Below are positions 33,189 to 41,530 of a DNA stretch of 64,000 nt, piece by piece. This DNA comes from an uncultured Burkholderiales bacterium (GTDB lineage: Bacteria; Pseudomonadota; Gammaproteobacteria; Burkholderiales; Burkholderiaceae_C): the NCBI GenBank assembly GCA_903886485.1, contig CAISMH010000004.1:1-64000 (forward strand), read 5' to 3'. Position 1 is the first letter of the stretch. The number at the start of each line of letters is the position of its first letter. The notes under the pieces are model-generated. The model searched no databases. It worked only from the letters and a program-made list of their open reading frames with translations, and had not been told where the DNA came from. A program made the translations under genes and the position numbers.

Positions 33189-33863
33189 ATGCGATCACTT
33201 CCCAGTTCCTTGCATGACGATGTGGCCTCTAAACTGAGGAACTACATTTTTGAAGGCCAGCTTCGCCCTGGCAGCTTCATTGATGAAGCGACCCTGTGTG
33301 AGTTGTGGTCCATCTCACGCACACCGCTGCGCGAAGCGCTCAAGGTCCTCACTGCCGAAGGTTTGGTGCGCCACGAACCGCGACGCGGCTGCTTTGTGAA
33401 CGAAGTCACCGAGCAAGACCTCGATGACATTTTCCCCGTCATTGCGCTGCTTGAAGGACGTTGTGCCTTTGATGCCACCCAACGTGCCACGCCAGCCGAT
33501 GTGCAGGTGCTGGAGGTCTGGCATGAACGTTTGCGGCAGCATGCCTTAGCAGGGCGCATTCAAGATTACTACGAGGCTAACTTCGCCATTCACGAGGCCA
33601 TCATCACGCTGGCCAATAACAAATGGCTCGCGCAAACCATTTCGGATTTGCGCAAAATTTTGAAACTGGCACGTTTGCAGCAGCTCCATGCGCCGGGTCG
33701 GTTGAAGCAAAGTTTGAAAGAACATTTGGCGGTATTCGAGGCACTCAAAGCAGGGGATGCAGCGGGTGCAGAAGAAGCCATGCGCGATCATCTGTTGCAA
33801 CAACGCGAAGCTTTGCGCTCGCTGGCGTTGGCACAGCGCCGTGTCTTGGCGGATCGGCCGTAA
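33189..33863 (+). CDS. GntR-family regulator, FCD type (malonate module 1)
   Basis: A 224-residue FadR-subfamily regulator. The winged helix is LHDDVASKLRNYIFEGQLRPGSFIDEATLCELWSISRTPLREALKVLTAEGLVRHEPRRGCFV, followed by the all-helical FCD ligand domain with the metal-site pattern (Asp in DIFPVIALLEGR, His in FAIHEAI, His in LKEHLAVF, His in RDHLLQQ). It closely resembles the regulator of module 2, with long identical stretches such as ISRTPLREALKVLTAEGL. It precedes a Bug protein and matB and probably represses them until malonate or malonyl-CoA is present, by analogy with MatR. Confidence 0.88.
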   Translation: MRSLPSSLHDDVASKLRNYIFEGQLRPGSFIDEATLCELWSISRTPLREALKVLTAEGLVRHEPRRGCFVNEVTEQDLDDIFPVIALLEGRCAFDATQRATPADVQVLEVWHERLRQHALAGRIQDYYEANFAIHEAIITLANNKWLAQTISDLRKILKLARLQQLHAPGRLKQSLKEHLAVFEALKAGDAAGAEEAMRDHLLQQREALRSLALAQRRVLADRP

Positions 33864-33911
33864 CAAGCGACAGCCGATGGTCGCGATCCATCCACTCTGG
33901 GACCCACGCAT

Positions 33912-33927
33912 CACCTCGCTCGAGGTG
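33912..33927. repeat. Short perfect hairpin between the GntR and Bug genes
   Basis: CACCTCG and CGAGGTG are separated by CT. No T-tract follows, so it may modulate transcript stability or be a protein site rather than terminate. Confidence 0.35.
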
Positions 33928-33986
33928 GTGTGTCAAACAAGTACTGCCCATGAATCAGCGAACCCAAAACCATTGAGGAGACAAGC

Positions 33987-34979
33987 ATGAAGCATTTCAA
34001 AACAAACACAAACCGCCGACAGTGGATGGCGCTCACCGCAGCCGCATGCGCCGCATGGGGCATGGAGGCGCAAGCGCAAAGCGCGTGGCCCACCAAACCT
34101 GTCACCTTGATTGTTCCTTTCCCCGCCGGTGGTGGCACTGATGCGTTTGCGCGTCCGTTCTCTGCCCAGTTTGCCAAGCAGACCGGCAAGACCTTGATCA
34201 TTGACAACCGCGGCGGTGCCGGGGGTAACTTGGGTGCAGGTGTGGCTGCCAAAGCTGCTCCCGATGGCTACACCTTGTTCATGGGCGCTGTGCATCACTC
34301 GATTGCCCCTTCGATGTACCCCAAGCTGGATTACGACTTGGAACGCGACTTTGTGCCCTTGACCATGATCGCGATGGTGCCGCAGGTGCTGGTGGTCAAC
34401 CCCAAAAAAGTCTCGGGTGATTTCAAATCCTTCTTGGCCGATGTGCGCAAGAACCCCGGCAAATTCAATTACGGCTCTGCGGGCGGCGGCACCTCACACC
34501 ACATGGCTGGCGAGTTGTTCAAGCTGCAAACCAACACCTTCATCACGCACATCCCCTACCGTGGTGCAGGGCCCGCATTGCAAGATTTGATGGGCGGCAA
34601 TGTGGACATGGTGTTTGATGGCTTGGGCTCTTCCGCGCAGCACATCAAGAGCGGTCGCCTCAAAGCCTTGATGGTGTCTGGCACCAAACGCAACGCAGCG
34701 TTCCCAGATGTGCCTTGCGCCGCCGAACTCGGTTTGCCCGACTACACCGTGAGCACTTGGTACGGCTTATGGGCACCCAAAGGAACCCCCGCCGATGTGC
34801 AAGCCCACATTTTGGAAGAAGTGAAAAAAGTGTCCACCGGCGAAGAGCTAAAAGTGGCTTGGGCCAACAACGGTGCTGACTTTCCCGCCATGACCAGCGC
34901 ACAATTTGCCACCTTTGTGCACAACGAGATCAAACGCTGGGCATCGGTGGTCAAAGCCTCTGGCGCCAAACTCGATTGA
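33987..34979 (+). CDS. Bug/TctC-type periplasmic binding protein (malonate module 1)
   Basis: 330 residues. A Tat-like or Sec leader (NRRQWMALTAAACAAWGMEAQAQS) is followed by VTLIVPFPAGGGTDAFARPFSAQFA and LIIDNRGGAGGNLGAGVAAKAAPDGYTLFMG, the Bug ligand-binding blocks. The ATG is preceded by GAGGAG. Placement between an FCD regulator and matB suggests it binds malonate or a related diacid in the periplasm. No membrane components are adjacent, so it would need a remote TctAB or act as a sensor. Confidence 0.9.
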   Translation: MKHFKTNTNRRQWMALTAAACAAWGMEAQAQSAWPTKPVTLIVPFPAGGGTDAFARPFSAQFAKQTGKTLIIDNRGGAGGNLGAGVAAKAAPDGYTLFMGAVHHSIAPSMYPKLDYDLERDFVPLTMIAMVPQVLVVNPKKVSGDFKSFLADVRKNPGKFNYGSAGGGTSHHMAGELFKLQTNTFITHIPYRGAGPALQDLMGGNVDMVFDGLGSSAQHIKSGRLKALMVSGTKRNAAFPDVPCAAELGLPDYTVSTWYGLWAPKGTPADVQAHILEEVKKVSTGEELKVAWANNGADFPAMTSAQFATFVHNEIKRWASVVKASGAKLD

Positions 34980-34993
34980 ACTGAAGACAGAAC

Positions 34994-36541
34994 ATGAATC
35001 ACAACCTCTATGCGGCGCTGCGTGCCGCGTTTCCTCACCACTTAAACGCCACCGCCATCGAAACAGACGATGGTTTGCGCTACAGCTGGTCTGACTTAGA
35101 GCGTGCCAGCGCCATGATGGCCAATCTGCTGGATTCGCTCCACATCCCCAAGGGCGCACGCGTGGCCGTGCAAGTGGAAAAGTCGGTCGAAGCCATGATG
35201 CTCTACCTCGCCACCTTGCGTGCGGGCTATGTGTTCTTACCTCTGAACACCGCTTACCAAAGCGCAGAGATGGAGTACTTCATTGGCAATGCAGAGCCCG
35301 CTGTGGTGGTGTGCAGCAGCAAAAATTTTGGCTGGGTCAGCAAGATTGCCTTCAAAGCAGGCACGCACCACGTGTTCACCTTGGATGACAACCGCACGGG
35401 CAGCTTGCTCGAACGCGCAGCGCATTGTTCCGACCAACACCACGTGGTGCAAAGTCAAGCCGATGACTTGGCTGCTATTTTGTACACCAGTGGCACCACG
35501 GGGCGCAGCAAAGGCGCGATGCTCTCGCATGGCAACATGCTCAGCAACGCCCAGACTTTGAAAAATTATTGGGGCTGGAAGCCGGGTGATGTACTGATTC
35601 ATGCACTGCCAATTTTTCATGTGCACGGCTTGTTTGTCGCCATCCACGGCGCGCTACTCAATGGCAGCAAGATGATTTGGTTGTCTAAGTTTGATCCCAA
35701 ACTCGTCATCGCCAAAATGCCGCAAGCCACCGTGTTCATGGGCGTGCCCACGCTGTATGTACGCATGTTGGCCGAACCCAGTTTGACCCAAGCACAAACC
35801 GCCAACATGCGCTTGTTCATTGCAGGCTCGGCACCACTGCTGTTAGAAACCTTCAATGAATGGCATGCGCGCACGGGGCAAAAGATTTTGGAGCGCTACG
35901 GCATGAGCGAAACCGTCATGCTCACCTCCAACCCTTATGCGGCTGATCCACGTTACCCCGGTCAAACCGAACGGCGCGGTGGCACGGTAGGTTTTCCTTT
36001 GCCCGGTGTGTCCTTGCGCGTCCATGACGATACAGGCAAAGCCTTGCCCGCGGGTGAGATTGGCGGCATTCAAGTCAAAGGCCCCAATGTGTTTGGCGGC
36101 TACTGGCGTATGCCCGAGAAAACCAAAGAGGAGTTCACTGCCGACGGCTATTTCAAAACGGGCGATGTGGGCAAAGTGGATGAGCGCGGCTATGTGGTCA
36201 TCGTGGGCCGCAGCAAAGACCTGATCATCAGCGGCGGCTACAACGTCTACCCCGCAGAAATTGAGGGCTACATCAACGAGATGCCAGCTGTGGCAGAGAG
36301 CGCCTTGATTGGCGTGCCGCACCCAGACTTTGGGGAGGTCGGCGTCGCCGTCGTGATCGCCAAACCCGGCACCCAAGTCGAGCCCGATGCGGTGATTGCA
36401 GCGCTCAAGTCCAAACTCGCCAACTTCAAGATTCCCAAGCAGTGTTTTGTGGTGGCTGAACTGCCGCGCAACACCATGGGGAAGGTCCAGAAGAACTTGC
36501 TGCGTGAGCAGTACAAGAACTTGTTTGAACGCAAGACTTAA
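34994..36541 (+). CDS. matB: Malonate-CoA ligase (malonyl-CoA synthetase)
   Basis: A 515-residue member of the acyl-adenylate-forming superfamily. The ATP-binding P-loop AAILYTSGTTGRSKGAMLSH (about 158-177), the motif ERYGMSETVMLTSNP, and the C-terminal hinge YFKTGDVGKVDERGYVVIVGRSKDLIISGGYNVYPAEIE with the catalytic Lys in NTMGKVQKN are all present. The overall sequence matches MatB, which makes malonyl-CoA from malonate, ATP and CoA. Its stop overlaps the convergent cphA stop by four bases. A second MatB begins at the right edge of the window with a similar N-terminus. Confidence 0.92.
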   Translation: MNHNLYAALRAAFPHHLNATAIETDDGLRYSWSDLERASAMMANLLDSLHIPKGARVAVQVEKSVEAMMLYLATLRAGYVFLPLNTAYQSAEMEYFIGNAEPAVVVCSSKNFGWVSKIAFKAGTHHVFTLDDNRTGSLLERAAHCSDQHHVVQSQADDLAAILYTSGTTGRSKGAMLSHGNMLSNAQTLKNYWGWKPGDVLIHALPIFHVHGLFVAIHGALLNGSKMIWLSKFDPKLVIAKMPQATVFMGVPTLYVRMLAEPSLTQAQTANMRLFIAGSAPLLLETFNEWHARTGQKILERYGMSETVMLTSNPYAADPRYPGQTERRGGTVGFPLPGVSLRVHDDTGKALPAGEIGGIQVKGPNVFGGYWRMPEKTKEEFTADGYFKTGDVGKVDERGYVVIVGRSKDLIISGGYNVYPAEIEGYINEMPAVAESALIGVPHPDFGEVGVAVVIAKPGTQVEPDAVIAALKSKLANFKIPKQCFVVAELPRNTMGKVQKNLLREQYKNLFERKT

Positions 36542-39120
36542 CCAGCCAGTGCTGCCGAGTTCACCCGTTGCGTGATGTGTGCCAAGGCCTCATCCACTTG
36601 GTCGATCAAGATCAAACACAAATCGCCTTTTTGCAAACGTTCCATGGCGCGGTCAATCGCCAAAAACTCGCCGTGAATTTCATCGATGTGGGTGGTGCGT
36701 TTCGCACCTTCCAAGCCTTGACGTAAGAGCTTGAGGACCTCGCCATCCACGCGACCACGTTGGCAGGCATCTTGGTACAACACCACGTCATCAAATGCTT
36801 CGCCAATGATGCGGGTTTGCTCGCGGATGTCCTCATCGCGGCGGTCACCCGCACCACTGATCACGACACTGCGGCGTTGCGCGGGCAGGTTGGTCACAGC
36901 CTGCACCAGTGCTTTGATGGCGTCTGGGTTGTGGCCGTAATCGGCGATCACGGTCGCGCCTTTGTAATCAAACACGTTGAAGCGTCCGGGCACAGCGTTG
37001 CTGTCGCTGACGAAAGTTGCCAAGCCTTTGCAGATGGTTTGCCAAGGCACGCCCACGGCCCACGCAGCACCGATTGAGGCCATCGCGTTTTCAATTTGAA
37101 AACCAATGGCACCGCTGCGCGTGACAGGAATTTCCGACAAAGGAATGCGCACCGAGTGGTGACCTTGCATGGCGACGATTTGATCGTCTTCGACAAACAG
37201 CACGCGTTTGCCTTGGGCACGGTGCGTGGCGATCACAGGGTGGTGTGAGTCCAAGCCAAAGAAGGTCACTTGGCCTGGGCAATTGTTGGCCATGGCGGCC
37301 ACGATGGGGTCTGTGGCATTGAGCACCGCAGTGCCAGACGCAGCCACGTTTTGCACGATGACGCGTTTCAACACGGCCAGGTCTTCGACCGTCGAGATGT
37401 AGTTCAACCCCAAGTGGTCGCCCATGCCGATGTTGGTGACCACAGCCACTTGGCAGCGGTCAAAGGCCAAGCCTTCGCGCAGCATGCCACCGCGAGCGGT
37501 TTCGAGCACGGCGGCATCCACATCGGGGTGGGCCAAGACGTTGCGTCCACTGCGTGGACCGCTGCAATCGCCGCTGTCGGTTTGACGGCCGTTGACATAC
37601 ACGCCGTCCGTGTTGGTCATGCCCACGCGCAAACCGTTGGCGCGCAGCAGATGAGAGGTCAGACGCACAGTGGTGGTCTTGCCGTTGGTGCCGGTGACCG
37701 CAATCACGGGAATGCGACCATCGCTGCCATCAGGGAACATGGTGGCCATGACGGCTTCGCCGACATCGCGGCCCTTGCCAAACGAGGGGCTCAAATGCAT
37801 GCGCAAGCCGGGAGCGGCGTTGACTTCGACCACACCGCCGCTTTGTTCTTCCAAAGGGCGCAAGACCGATTCGCACACCACGTCCACACCGCAAATATCC
37901 AAGCCCACCATTTGCGCAGCCGCGATGGCGCGCAAGGCAACTTCAGGATGCACATCATCGGTCACGTCGGTGGCGGTGCCGCCGGTGGAGAGGTTGGCGT
38001 TGTTGCGCAGAATCACACGTGCGCCTTTGGCCGGCACGGAATGGGCTTCATAGCCTTGCTCTTTGAGGCGTGCAATGGCAATGTCATCGAAGCGGATTTT
38101 GGTCAGCGAGGTCGCGTGGCCCTCGCCGCGGCGTGGGTCGGCATTGACGATGTCCACCAACTCACGCACTGTGTTTTTGCCATTGCCAATGACCAGTGGG
38201 GGTTCGCGGCGTGCTGCGGCGACGAGCTTGTTGCCCACCACCAGCAAGCGGTAGTCGCTACCGGGTAAGAAGCGCTCGACCAACACGTCATCGCGGTGCG
38301 CAACCGCGGTGAGGTAAGCCGCTTTCACACCTTCTTCGCTGGTCACGTTGACGGAGATGCCTTTGCCTTGATTGCCGTCACGTGGCTTGACCACCACGGG
38401 CAAACCAATCTCTTGGGCCGCTGCCCATGCGTCTTCGGGACTCTTGACGGGGCGACCCAAAGGCACGGGCACACCCGCGGCATGGAGCAGCTTTTTGGTC
38501 AGCTCTTTGTCTTGCGCGATGGACTCGGCGATGGCGCTGGTGGAGTCAATCTCCGCCGCTTGGATGCGACGCTGCTTGCTGCCCCAGCCTAATTGCACCA
38601 AGCTGCCTTCGGTCAATCGACGAAATGGAATGCCACGCGCAATGGCTGCGTTGACGATAGAACCTGTAGATGGGCCCAAGCGGATTTCTTCATCGAGTTC
38701 GCGCAGCTGGTGAATGGCGGCATCTACATCGAAGCTGGTGTTGGTCAACGCGGCGATGCAGAGTTGGTGTGCGAGCTTCAAAGCCATCACACCGACTTGC
38801 TCTTCGCTGTATTCCACAACGACTTGAAACAAACCTTTGTCTGTCGTATCGGTTGTACGGCTGAAGGTGACGGGGCAGCCAGCCTCGATTTGCAGGTGCA
38901 GCGTGGCAGCTTCGAGTGCGTGAGCCATGCTCAGCTTGACCTTGTGGTCTGTCGGTTGCAGGTTGCCCACGCCCGGGAAGAGGTTGCGCAGGCGTTTTTC
39001 GAAGTCTGCGTGTGAGCTCAGGTCAATTTCTGCCTCATCGCAAGTCGCCAAGGCTTCCACAGCCGTGTGACGAGTCCAGAGGTTGGGGCCGCGCAGGGCG
39101 CGGATACGAGAGACTTCCAT
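36538..39120 (-). CDS. cphA: Cyanophycin synthetase, intact form
   Basis: An 860-residue enzyme that polymerises aspartate and arginine into cyanophycin. It has an N-terminal domain (IRALRGPNLWTRHTAVEAL), an ATP-grasp domain for arginine addition (GLPVVVKPRDGNQGKGISVNV, then GGVVEVNAAPGLRMHL), and a C-terminal Mur-ligase-like domain for aspartate addition whose P-loop VTGTNGKTTTVRL is intact. The Mur C-terminal part includes YGHNPDAIKALVQAV. Length matches CphA1 (about 870). The ATG at 39120 shares one base with the stop of the upstream paralogue. The two genes form an operon. Confidence 0.93.
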   Translation of the reverse strand: MEVSRIRALRGPNLWTRHTAVEALATCDEAEIDLSSHADFEKRLRNLFPGVGNLQPTDHKVKLSMAHALEAATLHLQIEAGCPVTFSRTTDTTDKGLFQVVVEYSEEQVGVMALKLAHQLCIAALTNTSFDVDAAIHQLRELDEEIRLGPSTGSIVNAAIARGIPFRRLTEGSLVQLGWGSKQRRIQAAEIDSTSAIAESIAQDKELTKKLLHAAGVPVPLGRPVKSPEDAWAAAQEIGLPVVVKPRDGNQGKGISVNVTSEEGVKAAYLTAVAHRDDVLVERFLPGSDYRLLVVGNKLVAAARREPPLVIGNGKNTVRELVDIVNADPRRGEGHATSLTKIRFDDIAIARLKEQGYEAHSVPAKGARVILRNNANLSTGGTATDVTDDVHPEVALRAIAAAQMVGLDICGVDVVCESVLRPLEEQSGGVVEVNAAPGLRMHLSPSFGKGRDVGEAVMATMFPDGSDGRIPVIAVTGTNGKTTTVRLTSHLLRANGLRVGMTNTDGVYVNGRQTDSGDCSGPRSGRNVLAHPDVDAAVLETARGGMLREGLAFDRCQVAVVTNIGMGDHLGLNYISTVEDLAVLKRVIVQNVAASGTAVLNATDPIVAAMANNCPGQVTFFGLDSHHPVIATHRAQGKRVLFVEDDQIVAMQGHHSVRIPLSEIPVTRSGAIGFQIENAMASIGAAWAVGVPWQTICKGLATFVSDSNAVPGRFNVFDYKGATVIADYGHNPDAIKALVQAVTNLPAQRRSVVISGAGDRRDEDIREQTRIIGEAFDDVVLYQDACQRGRVDGEVLKLLRQGLEGAKRTTHIDEIHGEFLAIDRAMERLQKGDLCLILIDQVDEALAHITQRVNSAALAG

Positions 39121-41333
39121 TAGCCATTCATCCTTGCAACGTCTTTGGCAACATGTTGGTTTTGTTGTCCGAAATTTTTCAAGCCAGCGCGTATCAGCAG
39201 TGGCGGTATGTCCAGCGACCAAGCGGTGGCCACGGCAGCCAACAACGTGGAGATTTGCAAGCCGTCTTTGAGCAAGCGAGCAATCAATTCGAGGTCGAGG
39301 TGGAACAGCTGTGTTTCTTGGTCGCCGCGCGCCAAGATGACATGGCCTTCTTTGCAAAACACCGCGCGACCGCCTTGCTGCAAATGGGCCATGACGGTGG
39401 CGTTGTCCGGTGCTTTGGCGTAGTACACAACTTCACCATCGCTCAACTCGGCCAAGGTGGTCACAGCGGCTTCATCCGCATTGAGGACGGCGGCCCCTTC
39501 TGGCAACACCAAGTCGACTTGGGTGCGAACCACGGTGCGCATTTGCTCTTGCGTCTGAATGTCATGCTTTTCAATCAGAGCTGCGTCCGTCTCAGGCATG
39601 TGGGTGACGACGCCGATCAAGCAGCGGTCATAGGCCAAGCCTTCGTCCAAGATGAGAGCGGGCGTGGTCTCAAACACTGCGGCATCGAGCGCACGGTTGA
39701 TGAGCAAACGCTCCGAGGCTTCAAAGCCCCGCGCATCGTATTTGCCCAAGTGGTGTTGGTCCATGTACAGACCATCTTTGCAGGCCAGACCGGTTCGGCG
39801 GCCCGACAGGTGCAACAACCAAGCTACCAACTGCGCAAGCTCCGTGGTTTGATGACTCCCCACAATACCCACCACGGGAATGCGGCCCGACTCGTTGGCG
39901 CCAAACAGGTGTTCGACGATGGCTTTGCCGACGGGACGTGGCTGTCCGACGGCGGGTTTGACGTGCATCAGCAAACCGGGGCCTGCGTTCACTTCAATGA
40001 TGGCGCCTTGGGTTTCTTCCAACGGGCGCGAGATGTCTTGCGTCACGATGTCAATGCCCGCAATGTCCAAGCCAATCACGCGGGCGGCGAGGGTGGCGAC
40101 CGCTGCGACTTCTGGATGCACCAAGTCGGTCACGTCCATGCTCAAGTTGCCGTTGCGCTGAATCACCACAATGCGACCAGCCTCTGGCACGCTGTCGGGC
40201 TCTAAGCCATTGCGTTGAATTTCAAGCAAAGACATTTCGCCACGGGGCGTGTGCAAAAGGATCGAATAAAGCGGGAAGTCTTCGGTCAGGCCGCGACGTG
40301 GGTCAGAGTTGATTTGCAGGTCAATGAGTTGCGTAACTGTGGAGACGCCATCGCCAATGATCTGAGCAGTTTCGCCACGGGTGGCTGCGACCACACGGTC
40401 GCCGACCACCAAGACGCGGTGTTCGTCCCCGCGCACGTAGCGCTCAATCAGGACTTCACTGCCTTCTTTCTCGGCAGCGATCCAGGCCTGGCGGACGCCT
40501 GCTTCGGTGTTCACGTTGAGAGACACGCCCCAGCCCCGGTTGCCATCCAAAGGCTTGACCACCACGGGCAAGCCGATGTCTTGTGCGGCTTCCCACGCTT
40601 CGTCTGAGGTTTTCACAATCTGACCTTCGGGGACCGGGATGCCGCACTGCGTGAGCAAACGCTTGGTCAAGTCTTTGTCGCTGGAGATGCTCTCGGCAAT
40701 GGCGCTGGTGCGGTCTGTTTCTGCCGTCCAAATGCGTCGTTGCTTGGAGCCGTAGCCCAGTTGCACCAAGTTGCCTTCGGTCAAACGAATGAAGGGTGTT
40801 TTGCGCTCAACAGCCGCATCCACGATGCACGCGGTGCTCGGGCCGAGGCATCGCAAGTCCGCAATTTTCTTCAGACGCTCCACCGTCGCGTTGATGTCGA
40901 AAGGTTTGTTGTTGGCGGCAGCCATGACGATTTCGCGTGCGGCCAAGAAGCTTTCGCGGCCGAGTTCTTCATGCTCGGTACGGAACACCACTTTGTATAT
41001 GCCACGTTTGCTGATTTCACGGGCTTTGCCAAACTCAGCGCGGGCACCGGCCAAGAGCTGCAACTCGATGGAGACATGCTCCATGATGTGGCCCATCCAT
41101 GTCCCACCGACCAAGCGAGTTAGAAACCCACCGCGATGACCTACGCCACAGTGGTGCTCGACCAAACCAGGCAGCCAAGCGTTGAGGCGGTCATTGAAGC
41201 CGTCAATCTTGTTGGAAGGGTGGTCTTCCATCTCACCCAAGTCAATCAGCGCTTCGATGATGGGACGGTAAGTCCAGATATTGGGCCCACGCAGGTAATT
41301 CATGCGCAGGATTTGAATGTCTTTGAAGGCCAT
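39120..41333 (-). CDS. Cyanophycin synthetase paralogue with degenerate Mur-type P-loop (CphA')
   Basis: A 737-residue homologue of CphA. The N-terminal domain (ILRMNYLRGPNIWTYRPIIEALIDLGEMEDHPSNKIDGF) and the ATP-grasp domain (GLPVVVKPLDGNRGWGVSLNV, GAIIEVNAGPGLLMHV) are complete. In the Mur-like domain the P-loop position reads VGIVGSHQTTELAQL, lacking the GTNGKTT residues that bind ATP, and the domain is about 120 residues shorter. It probably keeps one ligase activity, as CphA2 does in cyanobacteria, or works as a partner subunit of the intact CphA next to it. It is first in the operon, divergent from the ABC transporter gene. Confidence 0.9.
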   Translation of the reverse strand: MAFKDIQILRMNYLRGPNIWTYRPIIEALIDLGEMEDHPSNKIDGFNDRLNAWLPGLVEHHCGVGHRGGFLTRLVGGTWMGHIMEHVSIELQLLAGARAEFGKAREISKRGIYKVVFRTEHEELGRESFLAAREIVMAAANNKPFDINATVERLKKIADLRCLGPSTACIVDAAVERKTPFIRLTEGNLVQLGYGSKQRRIWTAETDRTSAIAESISSDKDLTKRLLTQCGIPVPEGQIVKTSDEAWEAAQDIGLPVVVKPLDGNRGWGVSLNVNTEAGVRQAWIAAEKEGSEVLIERYVRGDEHRVLVVGDRVVAATRGETAQIIGDGVSTVTQLIDLQINSDPRRGLTEDFPLYSILLHTPRGEMSLLEIQRNGLEPDSVPEAGRIVVIQRNGNLSMDVTDLVHPEVAAVATLAARVIGLDIAGIDIVTQDISRPLEETQGAIIEVNAGPGLLMHVKPAVGQPRPVGKAIVEHLFGANESGRIPVVGIVGSHQTTELAQLVAWLLHLSGRRTGLACKDGLYMDQHHLGKYDARGFEASERLLINRALDAAVFETTPALILDEGLAYDRCLIGVVTHMPETDAALIEKHDIQTQEQMRTVVRTQVDLVLPEGAAVLNADEAAVTTLAELSDGEVVYYAKAPDNATVMAHLQQGGRAVFCKEGHVILARGDQETQLFHLDLELIARLLKDGLQISTLLAAVATAWSLDIPPLLIRAGLKNFGQQNQHVAKDVARMNG

Positions 41334-41530
41334 AACTGAGCGGTGGTTTTTAGCGGAGGTTTGTAGGCTGGAAAGCAGGGTGGTGCGTCGAGGTGGTCAG
41401 CGTGAGCGCCGAGGCTGCGGCGATACAATCACTCGTCAACGTGCTGGGGTGCAACAAAGTCCTGGCTCCTGCTTTTATTTTTATCGCCGTCCATCGATTT
41501 GCATCGATTGAAAGCAGCAACATTCCAATA
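41334..41530. promoter_or_regulatory. Divergent control region of the cyanophycin cluster
   Basis: 197 bases between the cphA' and ABC-transporter starts. Two ATCGAT hexamers (41491-41496 and 41501-41506) spaced by four bases could be a regulator site, and TACAAT at 41424-41429 is a possible -10 for the plus strand. No clear -35 accompanies it. Confidence 0.35.

Noticed and set aside
39012-40205. Plus-strand frame crossing the junction of the two cyanophycin synthetase genes
   Set aside because: It spans two real minus-strand genes and translates to biased sequence only.
41393-41530. N-terminal extension of the ABC transporter
   Set aside because: The 46 extra residues have no family similarity and would start within the divergent control region; the ATG at 41531 begins the conserved part.
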